Assembly: GCF_000018545.1 (NCBI RefSeq)
Contig: NC_012587.1
Span: 868,001-932,000, forward strand
DNA from: Sinorhizobium fredii NGR234
Lineage (GTDB): Bacteria; Pseudomonadota; Alphaproteobacteria; Rhizobiales; Rhizobiaceae
Length of the DNA: 64,000 bases
Direction: 5' to 3'
The position numbers were made by a program, and so were the translations under genes. Below the pieces are notes generated by a model. That model was not told the origin of the DNA. It saw only the letters and a list, made by a program, of their open reading frames with translations, and did not search any database. Position 1 is the stretch's first letter, and each line of letters begins with the position of its first letter. This document shows positions 18,208 to 27,125 of the stretch, piece by piece.

Positions 18208-19206
18208 CTATTTCTGGTCGTTCGAGGCCGCCAGTCTCTTGTTCAGAAGTGGTCCGATCGTCTCGGCCCGGTTGGTCCAGACATAGCCGGAAAAATTCTC
18301 AGGAACGAGCGCGAGCTCGTCGGCGCTGTCGATGCCGGAGGTGAACTCGCCGCCGCGATGGGGGCCGAGCAGGATGATCTCGCTTCCGGCGGCCCGCATC
18401 CGGGCGGCAAATCGAGAGGGCCAGCCCCACAGGAAAGGCGCGTAGTTGGCGGGCACGACGATCAGCGTATCGCGGCAGGCGTCCGGCACCATTCCGGTCC
18501 AGCCATAGGCGGCATAGCGACCAAGGCAGGCCATGGTGGATTGCCGGTCATAGCCCCGCAGCCCGCCGACCAGGCGCAGCGCCTCCTGCGTCGGCGTTCT
18601 GCCGCCATAAACCCCGAAGATCAGTTTGCGCCACTCCGGGTGAATGCGCAGCATCACGGCAAGCGTCGCACCTTCCTCCCGCCGCTCGCTTTTGAAATTG
18701 ATCAGGAATCGGCCATGGGGCAGGGCTGTGAAGACCTCTCTGAGTGTCGGCATCTGGCCCTCCCCTTGGCCGCGGAAGGGAAAGGTCTTGCCGCCATCGG
18801 CCGTGTAACCGTAGCCGATGTCGAGCGTTTTCAGCTTTGACATCGGCGTCTTCTCCGTGACGCCGGCTCCGTTGGTCCGGCAGTCGAGCGTCCAATCATG
18901 GAAGACGGCGAACTGGCGGTCGGGCGTCAGGTGGACATCCAGTTCGATGACTTCGGCGCCGCTGTCGAGCGCGGCGCGCATGGAGCCGATGGTATTCTCG
19001 AGATAGGCGTGGCTCGGAGGTTCGATGCGCTGAGCCGTGCAGGTGTCATTGCCCACCCCGTCCAGGCTGTAGACCTGATGAATGCCGCGGTGGGCGAGAA
19101 CCTTCGCCGCGCCGGCGGGCGGTGTCACGAGATAGGACGTGTTGAGGAACCAGACGATGGCGACGATGATGGCCGCGGCGACGGCGATGACGGCGAGCTT
19201 CCTCAT
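18208..19206 (-). CDS. glycerophosphodiester phosphodiesterase family protein
   Basis: A 332-aa protein with an N-terminal membrane anchor or signal (MRKLAVIAVAAAIIVAIVW). The GDPD TIM-barrel follows: LAHRGIH, YLENTIGSM, VIELDVHLTPD and FAVFHDWTLD provide the His/Glu/Asp metal and catalytic residues in the right order. It should act in the periplasm on glycerophosphodiesters or related phosphodiesters. The start follows GGAGGACTTACG. The gene is exactly bracketed by inverted copies of the same palindromic repeat. Confidence 0.88.
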   Translation of the reverse strand: MRKLAVIAVAAAIIVAIVWFLNTSYLVTPPAGAAKVLAHRGIHQVYSLDGVGNDTCTAQRIEPPSHAYLENTIGSMRAALDSGAEVIELDVHLTPDRQFAVFHDWTLDCRTNGAGVTEKTPMSKLKTLDIGYGYTADGGKTFPFRGQGEGQMPTLREVFTALPHGRFLINFKSERREEGATLAVMLRIHPEWRKLIFGVYGGRTPTQEALRLVGGLRGYDRQSTMACLGRYAAYGWTGMVPDACRDTLIVVPANYAPFLWGWPSRFAARMRAAGSEIILLGPHRGGEFTSGIDSADELALVPENFSGYVWTNRAETIGPLLNKRLAASNDQK

Positions 19207-19324
19207 CGTAAGTCCTCCTCTCGCGCTTTACTGGGCATTGTGGCGACCCAGGACGTGCCTTGCCACCCTTTCTGCTATGCGGATTGCGAACAAACTGTCA
19301 CCTGCGCGCGCGATTGACCGCTGA

Positions 19325-19426
19325 TGCATGTTTCCTTAGATCCTAGCCGATCCAAGGATAAAATATGCATCAATTCAAAGTGCTACAGCGACCTTTGTGC
19401 GTCTGATAAGACGCACGGCGATGTAG
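19325..19426. repeat. RIME-like palindromic repeat, copy 2 (inverted)
   Basis: The same two-hairpin unit as at 18097-18200 but in reverse order: the TGCATG...TGCA hairpin first (19325-19369), then CTACAGCG...GTGCGTC-TGATAA-GACGCAC...CGATGTAG (19383-19426). The loops differ between copies while the inner stem is identical. Confidence 0.78.
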
Positions 19427-19485
19427 GGGCCCCTATGGGAGGTAGGCAACCGTACCGCCCAATGCAATGCCGCAGGAGAACTTAG

Positions 19486-20484
19486 GTGCCGCAACTCGTC
19501 CAGGGAAATTGGGTCAAGGATGATGTCGCCGCAAGCGAGATGAAGGATGGCGCGTTCCATCGCGAGCCGACCCGTTTCCGTCAGTGGATCACCATCGATG
19601 GACGACCCGGGCCGGATGGCCAGCCGGCACTGGTCGCCGAAGCGGGACGCTACCGGCTGTTTGTCTCCTATCTATGCCCCTGGGCCTCTCGAACGATCGC
19701 AATGCGCAACCTCAAGGGACTGGGCGAGATCATCGGTCTTGCGGTGGCAAATCCCGTGCTCGGGGAAGATGGCTGGACCTATGACGAGCCTGTGGATGCG
19801 GGTGGCCGCGTCGGCAGGATCCGCCATCACCACCAGCTCTACACGGCGAGCGACCCGACTTACACCGGCAAGGTCTCCGTCCCTGTGCTTTGGGACATGA
19901 AGGAGGGCCACATCGTCAACAACGAGTCGGCCGATATCCTTCGCATCCTCAACACGGCCTTCGACCATTTGTCCGGCAACCGCCTCGATTTCTACCCGGC
20001 GGTGCTTCGCGTCGCAATCGAGCGCTGGAACGAGCCGATCTACGCGTCTGTGAACAATGGAGTCTACCGAGCCGGGTTTGCCAAGACACAGGCCGCCTAT
20101 GATGAGGCTGTCGCGGCCCTCTTCGGCATGCTCGACGCGCTCGACCGGCATCTTGAGGGGAACCGATACCTTGCCGGGGAATATCTGACCGAGGCGGATA
20201 TCCGCCTGTTCGTAACGCTCGTCCGCTTCGACGTCGCCTATCATGGCGCCTTCAAATGCAATGTTCGCAGGATCGAGGATTATCCGAGCCTGTCAAACTA
20301 CCTGCGCGAGCTCTACCAGTGGCCGGGCATCCGCGAAACCGTCCGGGTCGACGACATCAAGCGCGGATATTATGGCCTGCGGCACATTAACCCCACCGGC
20401 ATCGTGCCGGCAGGCCCGGCGACCGACTTCGATCGCCCGCATGACCGATCCCGTCTTGCGGGTCTCGGAGTTTTCGGCGCCTAA
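19486..20484 (+). CDS. glutathionyl-hydroquinone reductase (GST family, Xi class)
   Basis: A 332-aa cytosolic protein. The Xi-class glutathione transferase motif is SYLCPWASRT with the catalytic cysteine in CPWA, followed by NNESADILRILN and a C-terminal all-helical domain with YHGAFKCN and the conserved GYYGLRHINPTGIVP. Such enzymes reduce glutathionyl-hydroquinones with a second GSH. The start is GTG at 19486 after GCAGGAGA. The stop codon lies inside the following repeat. Confidence 0.9.
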   Translation: MPQLVQGNWVKDDVAASEMKDGAFHREPTRFRQWITIDGRPGPDGQPALVAEAGRYRLFVSYLCPWASRTIAMRNLKGLGEIIGLAVANPVLGEDGWTYDEPVDAGGRVGRIRHHHQLYTASDPTYTGKVSVPVLWDMKEGHIVNNESADILRILNTAFDHLSGNRLDFYPAVLRVAIERWNEPIYASVNNGVYRAGFAKTQAAYDEAVAALFGMLDALDRHLEGNRYLAGEYLTEADIRLFVTLVRFDVAYHGAFKCNVRRIEDYPSLSNYLRELYQWPGIRETVRVDDIKRGYYGLRHINPTGIVPAGPATDFDRPHDRSRLAGLGVFGA

Positions 20485-20584
20485 AGCGCGTCGCATTCGA
20501 ACCTATTCACGCGACGCGCTTCAGTTTCTTGGTTTTGTGCATGTCGTCATCCCAAAACCGCTGCACACTTTTGGGCGACATGCA
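20484..20584. repeat. second palindromic repeat family, copy 1
   Basis: The first hairpin pairs AAGCGCGTCGC with GCGACGCGCTT (20484-20521). The second pairs TGCATGTCG and CCCAAAA with TTTTGGG and CGACATGCA around CCGCTGCACAC (20538-20584). The second hairpin recurs in inverted orientation at 45195-45241. Confidence 0.8.
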
Positions 20585-20962
20585 TCAGCGGCTGGGTGGA
20601 CTCTCGCGGGCAGGCTGGCCCGGCGCGCGTCAGATTTTCTCAGCATGTACTAAGGAAACAAATCCTTGAGGGGCCACAGAACAGCCCCATTGATAAACCG
20701 CCGAACACCGCTAAGTTAATGGAAGTTCTGATGGATAGGAGCCTGAAGAGGCTGGCCTGACGACATCCCGGTTGCAGCCCCGCGCACGATGCACGGTGCC
20801 GACCTGCCGGAGGCCGTAAGGCTTTGCCCATACCGGTTTCTCGCTGCTTCTGGACAAAACCGGCGCCGTTTCGCGAGCGCAACCAGTCCGGGAAGCCGAC
20901 CGAACCGCCCGCGCTCCATGCGGAGGAACATGGTCCGTGTAGGTCTGGCGCTGAGGTTGGAA
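20585..20962 (+). other. upstream region of cfa, no gene seen
   Basis: These 378 bases hold the cfa promoter region and no convincing gene. A short GGGGC/GCCCC hairpin is present near 20669-20687. A weak open frame joins cfa from upstream (20789) but lacks any sequence resembling a protein start. Confidence 0.4.
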
Positions 20963-22219
20963 ATGAATGCAGCATTGTTGAAGTTGCTTCGCCGTCTTGT
21001 CCAGAAGGGAACTCTGACGGTCATTTTTTCATCGGGAAATAAAGTTGTTTTGGGTGATGGCACGGGGAAGCCCGCGACCATGCACATAACGGATGCAGAG
21101 GCCGAAAGGGCCATACTCTACGACCCCGGCCTGAAATTCGGCGAAATGTACATGGACGGCCGCGTGGTGATCGAAGAGGGGGATATTTTCGACGTCTTGT
21201 CCATCATCAAGAGCAATGGTCTGGAAAACGCGGCAACCTTCGCCAACTCCTTCGTCGCTCTTTGGCATGTCCTGCGCCAGCAGTTGAAGAGTCGCCTGCC
21301 GGTCAACCGCAACCGCTACAATGTCGCGCATCACTACGATCTCGACGGCAAGCTCTTCAACCTCTTCCTCGACGAGGACTGGCAATATTCCTGCGCCTAT
21401 TTCCACCCGCCGGGCATCTCGCTCGATGAGGCGCAGCGCGCCAAGAAGCGCCATATAGCGGCGAAGCTGCTGCTCGAACCCGGCCAGCAGGTGCTGGAAG
21501 TCGGTTCCGGTTGGGGAGGCTTGGCCATGTACCTTGCCGAAGCGACGGGCGTCGAGGTCACCGGCATCACCTTGAGCGAGGAGCAACTGAGGGTCTCGCG
21601 TGAACGCGCCGCCAGACGCGGCCTGTCCGATCGTGTCCGGTTCGAATTGCAGGATTATCGCACCCTGCAGGGGCGGCAGTTCGACCGGATCGTCTCGGTC
21701 GGCATGTTTGAGCATGTGGGCATCGGCAACTACGGCAATTTCTTCCGCAAGATCAAGGAATTGCTGAGACCCGACGGCGTCATGCTGCTCCATTCGATCG
21801 GCCAGGTCTACAAGCCCTGGGCGACCAATCCGTGGATCGAGAAGTATATCTTTCCGGGCGGCTACATACCGGCGCTTTCGGAGGTCTTGCCGCCGGTCGA
21901 GAGCACGCGCCTGCTCGTCAAGGACATCGAGATCCTGCCCTTGCACTATGCCTGGACGCTGAGGGCCTGGCGCGAGCGGTTCGTCGCCCGGCGCGAGGAA
22001 GCGGTGAAGCTCTACGACGAGCGCTTCTTCCGGATGTGGGAATTCTATCTCGCCGCTTCCGAGACGGCCTTCCTGCACGACAAGCACTTCGTCTTCCAGC
22101 TCCAGCTTTCGCCATCGCTGGAGACGGTGCCGGTCTCCCGCGACTATATTGAAGCGAAGGAGCGCGAATTGCTGGAATTCGAGAAGACCCGCTCGCGGCT
22201 GGAGTTGGTGGCGGTTTAG
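20963..22219 (+). CDS. cfa: cyclopropane-fatty-acyl-phospholipid synthase
   Basis: A 418-aa SAM-dependent enzyme that methylenates unsaturated acyl chains of membrane phospholipids. An N-terminal lipid-binding domain (SCP2-like) precedes NVAHHYDLDGKLFNLFLD, WQYSCAYF, the SAM site VLEVGSGWGGLAMYLAE, GITLSEEQL, and SVGMFEHVG. The C-terminal YAWTLRAWRERF is also typical. The start at 20963 is supported by GAGG upstream. Confidence 0.95.
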   Translation: MNAALLKLLRRLVQKGTLTVIFSSGNKVVLGDGTGKPATMHITDAEAERAILYDPGLKFGEMYMDGRVVIEEGDIFDVLSIIKSNGLENAATFANSFVALWHVLRQQLKSRLPVNRNRYNVAHHYDLDGKLFNLFLDEDWQYSCAYFHPPGISLDEAQRAKKRHIAAKLLLEPGQQVLEVGSGWGGLAMYLAEATGVEVTGITLSEEQLRVSRERAARRGLSDRVRFELQDYRTLQGRQFDRIVSVGMFEHVGIGNYGNFFRKIKELLRPDGVMLLHSIGQVYKPWATNPWIEKYIFPGGYIPALSEVLPPVESTRLLVKDIEILPLHYAWTLRAWRERFVARREEAVKLYDERFFRMWEFYLAASETAFLHDKHFVFQLQLSPSLETVPVSRDYIEAKERELLEFEKTRSRLELVAV

Positions 22220-22248
22220 CGCACACATGCCCTACCGATACTTGTTTC

Positions 22249-22300
22249 TGCCCGTCATCCCGCTGCCGCGACCTTCTCTCCGTCCCAACGGGGAGAAGGG
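22249..22300. repeat. RIME-like repeat unit, left of IS110 element
   Basis: The hairpin CCTTCTCTCCG/CGGGGAGAAGG (22272-22282, 22289-22299) is preceded by GCCCGTCATCCCGCTGCCG. Read on the minus strand this is a palindrome plus GATGACGGGC tail. The unit right of the IS element (23897-23935) has the same layout in the opposite orientation. Confidence 0.65.
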
Positions 22301-22355
22301 ACTCGCCGCGCCCTCCAGTCCCCTGTACCTTTTTCCGGCGGTTCTTGGGTTGCAC

Positions 22356-22610
22356 GCCGTCGTCGCGTGTCGTGCGAAGTGAAGCGTAGCGGAATGAAGC
22401 ATGACCCGCGACGACGGCCGAAATTGGCGTAGCCTTCCTGAACCGAGCCGATTCGTCGGGAGCAACCAATTGTCCCCTGTGGCCCGACCACCTGGAGAGG
22501 ACGCGTGCCCCGTCGGATTGGCCGTGATCGATGCCCCGTGGGGAGTCCGCGCCGGAGCTGTATCCGTTTCCGAGCGCCAGTACAGGGATCGGCGAAGATC
22601 GCGGTGGCTC
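22356..22610 (+). ncRNA. candidate bridge RNA of the IS110 element
   Basis: IS110 elements encode a bridge RNA upstream of the transposase. Here a long hairpin comes first: GCCGTCGTCGCG/CGCGACGACGGC (22356-22367, 22407-22418), extended by GTCGTGC against GCATGAC. A second hairpin is closed by GTCGGG/CCCGAC (22455-22460, 22483-22488). Its loop carries GTCCCCTGT, identical to the left flank at 22318-22326. Further on, GTGGGGAGTCC (22538-22548) is identical to the right end at 23888-23898. The order hairpin, target match, donor match is the one known for IS621. The boundaries and the guide assignment are inference. Confidence 0.5.
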
Positions 22611-22633
22611 GCAGGCTTGGACGAGGAGAAGGG

Positions 22634-23884
22634 ATGACCGATCAGAAACAATTCTATGCCGGCGTCGACTGGGCGTCGGAGAGCCATCATGTGTTCCTCA
22701 CGGATGGTGATGGCCGGAAAATCGGCGAAAGGGTCTTCAGGCACGGCGGCGAAGGGCTCGCCGAACTGGCGGCCTGGCTGACGGCAACCAGCGGTGCAAC
22801 CGAGGCCGGGCAAATCCAGGTCGCGATCGAGGTGCCGCACGGGCCCGTGGTCGAGACGCTGATCGAGCGCGGCTGCCAGGTGCATGCCATCAACCCGAAA
22901 CAAATGGATCGCTTTCGCGACCGGTTCACCCTGGCCGGCGCCAAGGACGACAGCCGCGATGCCGAAGTGATGGCCTCGGCCTTGCGCACCGATCGCCGGT
23001 GCTTCCGGCTGCTCGCCGCCGCCGATCCTGTCGTCATCGAATTGCGCGAATGGTCGCGCATGGCCGAGGACCTCGGCGCCGAGCGCAACCGGTTGACCAA
23101 CCGCATGCGCGAGCAGCTCTGGCGCTACTTTCCTGCGCTGCTCGAGCTCGAAAACGACCTCGGGGCCGAGTGGCTGCTCGATCTCTGGGAAGCCGGGCCG
23201 ACGCCGGCCAAAGCCGCGCGGATCCGCGCGGCGACGATCGCCAAGCTTCTCAAACGCAACCGCATCCGCCGCGTCGACGCCACCCATGTGCTCGCCGTGC
23301 TGCGCACGCCGCCCGTCAAGGTCGCCGCCGGGACGACCGAAGCCGCCAGCGCCCACATTGCCACGCTCATTGCCCGCATTCGCCTCGTGAACCGGCAGCT
23401 CAAGCAAGCGCATCAGCGGCTCGATACCCTGACTGCCCGCCTTGTCCCGACCGAGGCGACCGAGCCGGGGCAGAGGAAGCAGCATGACGTGGAGATCCTC
23501 GCATCCTTGCCGGGAGTGGGAAGGATCGTCCTCGCCACGCTGCTCGCAGAAGCCTTCGATGCCCTGCAGCGACGTGACCACGCCGCCTTGCGCAGTTTGA
23601 CAGGAGTCGCGCCCGTTACCAAGCGGTCCGGCAAGAGTTGCATCGTCATCAGAAGACAGGCCTGCCACGACCGGCTCGCCAACGCCATGTACCATTGGGC
23701 ACGCGTCGCCATTCAGCACGACTCTCGGAGCCGTTTGAAGTACGCCGCCCTTCGAAGCCGAGGTCACAGCCACGGTCGTGCCCTGCGATCCGTCGCCGAC
23801 CGCCTCCTCAACGTCGCATGCGCAATGCTGAAAACCGGCACCACCTTCAATCCTTCCTTGGCCGAGCAGAAACTCTCTTGCTAA
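22634..23884 (+). CDS. IS110-family transposase (DEDD recombinase)
   Basis: A 416-aa recombinase. The N-terminal RuvC-like DEDD domain starts FYAGVDWASESHHVF, with further acidic residues in AIEVPHG and AKDDSRDAEVMA. The C-terminal Transposase_20 domain contains LASLPGVGRIVLATLLAE and SLTGVAPVTKRSGKS, and the catalytic serine is expected in this part. The frame is intact and the length normal, so it may be active. The start at 22634 follows GGAGAAGGG. Codons upstream to 22505 belong to the non-coding end. Confidence 0.95.
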   Translation: MTDQKQFYAGVDWASESHHVFLTDGDGRKIGERVFRHGGEGLAELAAWLTATSGATEAGQIQVAIEVPHGPVVETLIERGCQVHAINPKQMDRFRDRFTLAGAKDDSRDAEVMASALRTDRRCFRLLAAADPVVIELREWSRMAEDLGAERNRLTNRMREQLWRYFPALLELENDLGAEWLLDLWEAGPTPAKAARIRAATIAKLLKRNRIRRVDATHVLAVLRTPPVKVAAGTTEAASAHIATLIARIRLVNRQLKQAHQRLDTLTARLVPTEATEPGQRKQHDVEILASLPGVGRIVLATLLAEAFDALQRRDHAALRSLTGVAPVTKRSGKSCIVIRRQACHDRLANAMYHWARVAIQHDSRSRLKYAALRSRGHSHGRALRSVADRLLNVACAMLKTGTTFNPSLAEQKLSC

Positions 23885-23896
23885 ACGGTGGGGAGT

Positions 23897-23935
23897 CCTC
23901 TCCCCGCGTGCGGGGAGAGGGCTAGGGTGAGGGGC
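23897..23935. repeat. RIME-like repeat unit, right of IS110 element
   Basis: The hairpin CCTCTCCCCG-CGTG-CGGGGAGAGG (23897-23920) is followed by GCTAGGGTGAGGGGC, a tail commonly seen with rhizobial intergenic palindromes. It starts 12 bases after the transposase stop. Confidence 0.75.
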
Positions 23936-24070
23936 GAATCGGCCTCCTCCGTGGGTAAAGCAAGCGATCCCGCCCTTTCCCATCTTCTGTGGACCGCTCA
24001 GCCGCCCTCACTTGGCCTTCATCGTCTGTGCCACTATGGTCCGGCCTGAAACAGCAGACGGAACGCAGAC

Positions 24071-26371
24071 ATGACCGCAAAGCCCATCGCCGCCATCATC
24101 GCAAGCGAGATCAAGGCGTCCGCCGCGCAGGTCGGCGCGGCCGTCGAGCTTCTCGACGCCGGAGCGACGGTGCCTTTCATCGCCCGCTACCGCAAGGAGG
24201 TCACCGGCGGTCTCGACGACACGCAATTGCGCACCCTCTCCGAGCGGCTCACCTATCTGCGCGAGCTCGAAGCGCGCCGGGCCTCCATTCTCGAGTCGGT
24301 TCGCGGCCAGGGCAAGCTCACCGATGAACTGGAAGGCAAGATTGCCGCCGCCTCCACCAAGGCGGAGCTCGAGGACATCTATCTGCCTTACAAGCCGAAG
24401 CGGCGGACCAAGGCGGAGATTGCCCGGGAGCGGGGACTCGGGCCGCTCGCCGAGGCGATCCTCGCCGATCGCTCGATCGCGCCGGCCGAACGGGCGACAA
24501 CCTTCCTCTCCGCCGACGTGCCGGACGCAAAGGCAGCACTCGACGGCGCCCGCGACATCATCGCCGAAGGCATGACCGAGAACGCCGATCTCCTGGGCCG
24601 ACTGCGAAACTACATGCGGGAGGCGGCGTTCCTGAAAGCCAAGGTCGTCGACGGCAAGCAGGAAGCGGGAGCGAAGTTCTCGGATTATTTCGATCACTCG
24701 GAGCGCTGGGCGACGGCACCGGGCCACCGTGCGCTGGCGATGCTGCGCGGCTGGAACGAAGAGATCCTGTCGGTCGATATCGTCGTCGACCAGGATGCGG
24801 CATCTGGGCAAAGGCCGGTCGAGCGCATGATCGCCGCAGCATACGAAGTCGGCGGGCATCTGCCCGGGGACAAGTGGCTGCTCGACGTGATCGGCTGGAC
24901 CTGGCGCGTCAAGCTTTCGCTGTCCCTCTCGCTCGATCTGATGCGCGAATTGCGCGAACGGGCCGAGGAGGAAGCGATCCGCGTCTTCGCGCGCAACCTC
25001 AAGGACCTGCTGCTTGCGGCTCCGGCCGGCTCGCGTTCGACCATGGGTCTCGATCCCGGCATCCGAACCGGCGTCAAGGTCGCGGTGGTCGACGGCACCG
25101 GCAAGCTGCTCGACACGACGACGGTTTATCCGTTCCCTCCGAAGAACGACATTCGCGGCACACAGGCGGAACTTGCGGCTCTGGTCCGCAAGTACAAGGT
25201 CGAACTGATCGCCATCGGCAACGGCACCGGCAGCCGCGAAACCGAGAAGCTCGTCGCCGATATGCTGGCGCAGCTGCCGGCGCCGAAGCCCACCAAGGTG
25301 ATCGTTTCCGAGGCGGGTGCCTCCGTCTATTCCGCTTCGGAAACGGCGGCTGCGGAATTTCCAAATCTCGATGTTTCGCTGCGCGGTGCCGTGTCCATCG
25401 CCCGCCGCCTGCAGGACCCGCTTGCCGAACTCGTCAAGATCGAACCGAAGTCGATCGGCGTCGGCCAGTACCAGCACGATGTCGACCAGTCGCATCTCAG
25501 CCGCTCTCTGGATGCCGTTGTCGAGGATGCGGTGAACGCTGTCGGCGTCGATCTCAACACCGCATCGGCGCCGCTGCTGGCGCGTGTGTCCGGTTTGGGC
25601 AAGTCGTCGGCGGAAGCGATCGTGGCGCACCGCGACGCAATGGGCGCCTTTGCAAATCGGCAGCAGCTCCTCAAGGTGCCGCGGCTTGGCGCCCGCACCT
25701 TCGAGCAATGCGCCGGCTTCCTGCGGATTACCAATGGTTCAGAGCCGCTTGACGCCTCGGCCGTGCATCCGGAGGCCTATGGCGTGGCCAAGAAGATCGT
25801 CGCCGCCTGCGGCCGGGATCTGCGCGCGCTGATGGGAGACAGTGCCGCCCTGAAGGCGCTCGATGCGCGCGCCTTCGTCGACGAACGCTTCGGTCTGCCG
25901 ACGGTCAAGGACATTCTTTCGGAACTGGAAAAGCCGGGCCGCGATCCACGCCCGAGCTTCAAGACGGCGACTTTCGCGGAGGGGGTCGACGACATCAAGG
26001 ACCTGAAGGTCGGCATGCAGCTTGAAGGGACGGTGACCAATGTGGCGGCCTTCGGCGCCTTCGTCGATATCGGCGTCCACCAGGACGGGCTGGTACACGT
26101 CTCCCAGCTCGCCGATCGTTTCGTCAAGGACCCGCATGAGGTCGTCAAGGCAGGCGACGTGGTGCGGGTTCGCGTCACCGAGGTCGACGTGGCGCGCAAA
26201 CGCATCGGGCTCAGCATGCGCAAAGATGGCGGAGCGGAAACCGCGCGGGAGGCGAGGGGAGCGTCGCCGAACGGCGGCAATCGCAATTCGGTCGCGCGCC
26301 CGCAGAAGCCGCAGGCGCCGACCCAGGGTGCGTTCGGTGCGGCGCTGATGGAGGCGATGAAGAAAAAATAA
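24071..26371 (+). CDS. tex: Tex-family transcription accessory/RNA-binding protein
   Basis: A 766-aa nucleic-acid-binding protein. It has the Tex N-terminal helical domain ([17 protein letters not shown]), a YqgF/RNase H-like domain ([19 protein letters not shown]), helix-hairpin-helix motifs ([34 protein letters not shown]) and a C-terminal S1 domain ([18 protein letters not shown]). The final ~40 residues are a basic, low-complexity tail. Tex proteins influence transcription elongation and stress survival. The start at 24071 is the first ATG of the conserved region. Confidence 0.95.
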   Translation: MTAKPIAAIIASEIKASAAQVGAAVELLDAGATVPFIARYRKEVTGGLDDTQLRTLSERLTYLRELEARRASILESVRGQGKLTDELEGKIAAASTKAELEDIYLPYKPKRRTKAEIARERGLGPLAEAILADRSIAPAERATTFLSADVPDAKAALDGARDIIAEGMTENADLLGRLRNYMREAAFLKAKVVDGKQEAGAKFSDYFDHSERWATAPGHRALAMLRGWNEEILSVDIVVDQDAASGQRPVERMIAAAYEVGGHLPGDKWLLDVIGWTWRVKLSLSLSLDLMRELRERAEEEAIRVFARNLKDLLLAAPAGSRSTMGLDPGIRTGVKVAVVDGTGKLLDTTTVYPFPPKNDIRGTQAELAALVRKYKVELIAIGNGTGSRETEKLVADMLAQLPAPKPTKVIVSEAGASVYSASETAAAEFPNLDVSLRGAVSIARRLQDPLAELVKIEPKSIGVGQYQHDVDQSHLSRSLDAVVEDAVNAVGVDLNTASAPLLARVSGLGKSSAEAIVAHRDAMGAFANRQQLLKVPRLGARTFEQCAGFLRITNGSEPLDASAVHPEAYGVAKKIVAACGRDLRALMGDSAALKALDARAFVDERFGLPTVKDILSELEKPGRDPRPSFKTATFAEGVDDIKDLKVGMQLEGTVTNVAAFGAFVDIGVHQDGLVHVSQLADRFVKDPHEVVKAGDVVRVRVTEVDVARKRIGLSMRKDGGAETAREARGASPNGGNRNSVARPQKPQAPTQGAFGAALMEAMKKK

Positions 26372-26534
26372 CGGCGGGGCATGGAACGGCGTCACGCCGA
26401 GCATCGTTACGTGCTCATCGGCTCGTGGTGCGAAGGTCGCGGCTGGGTGCCGACCATAGAAATGCCGGACTGCGGCGGAACAGGTCAGCGGAAAACCCTC
26501 TTCCGCCGGGTATCCCGGCGAAAGGAGGTGCATC

Positions 26535-26849
26535 GTGGTACGCAATGCAATCCGCGTCCTTCCGCAAGCCGCCCTCTTGGCAGCGGCGGTAACCGTATAT
26601 CCCCAGGCAGCAGGCGCGCAGGGTGTCCTGAAGTGCGCCGATCGCGCGCAGGTGATCGAGTTTCTCGCTCGGCAATATGCCGAAAAGCAAGCCGCCGTGG
26701 GGATGGTCAATCAGCAGGCGGTGATGGAACTCTATGCTGCCGACAGCGGCAGCTGGACTCTGGTCATAACCGACGTGTCAGGCCGAAGCTGCGTGATCCT
26801 CGCCGGCAAGAGTTGGGAGACGATCATTCCCGTCGGTCCCAAAGCCTAG
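26535..26849 (+). CDS. small secreted protein of unknown function
   Basis: A 104-aa protein starting with GTG at 26535 behind a near-perfect Shine-Dalgarno AAAGGAGGTG. The N-terminus is a signal peptide (about 28 residues, ending AGAQG). The mature part is short and contains two cysteines (VLKCADR, GRSCVIL) that could form one disulfide; its centre GSWTLVITDVSGRSCV looks like two beta strands. I do not recognise a named family. Confidence 0.7.
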   Translation: MVRNAIRVLPQAALLAAAVTVYPQAAGAQGVLKCADRAQVIEFLARQYAEKQAAVGMVNQQAVMELYAADSGSWTLVITDVSGRSCVILAGKSWETIIPVGPKA

Positions 26850-26947
26850 AAGCCGGATCGCTTTTCCGCCAGCGTACTTGTCTACTCCAGGGCTGGCGCA
26901 CCTGCCAGCGCGAACTTCCGAGCCCATCGACCACCGTTTCCCGCCAA

Positions 26948-27107
26948 TTTTAAGAGCGGGCGCTGGAGAAGCCTGTCCTCCTTCGCACCCGCTCTGGAGC
27001 GTGAGGAGGAAAAGTGTGTGCGGTTTTCCGCCCGCATCCCGCTCTAACTCATTAGAATCGATCACGTTTATGATTTTGGGTCGATGCGACCCAAAATCAT
27101 CGTGATC
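26948..27107. repeat. intergenic mosaic repeat with long hairpin
   Basis: A palindrome-rich stretch ends in a long hairpin: GATCACG/CGTGATC outside (27060-27066, 27101-27107) and ATGATTTTGGGTCG/CGACCCAAAATCAT inside (27070-27083, 27087-27100). A run of seven T follows on the plus strand (27112-27118), so it may terminate transcripts coming from the small secreted-protein gene. The preceding AGCGGGCGC...GCCCGCATCCCGCTC part is also partly self-complementary. The layout resembles RIME-type elements. Confidence 0.65.
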
Positions 27108-27125
27108 CAGTCTTTTTTTCCTCGA

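Larger units (their letters stand above)
22340..23895 (+). mobile_element. IS110-family insertion sequence (ends approximate)
   Basis: The element consists of the transposase gene at 22634-23884, a long 5' non-coding part and almost no 3' non-coding part, which is the layout of the IS110 subgroup (IS1111-type elements have the long part on the other side). No terminal inverted repeats or target duplication are visible, as expected. The ends are estimated from where the flanking RIME-like units begin and from the sequence matches described for the candidate bridge RNA. Confidence 0.75.

Noticed and set aside
27060..27107. long hairpin as the terminator of rkpK
   Set aside because: On the rkpK (minus) strand no T-run follows the stem; the T-run is on the plus-strand side, so it fits the other direction better.
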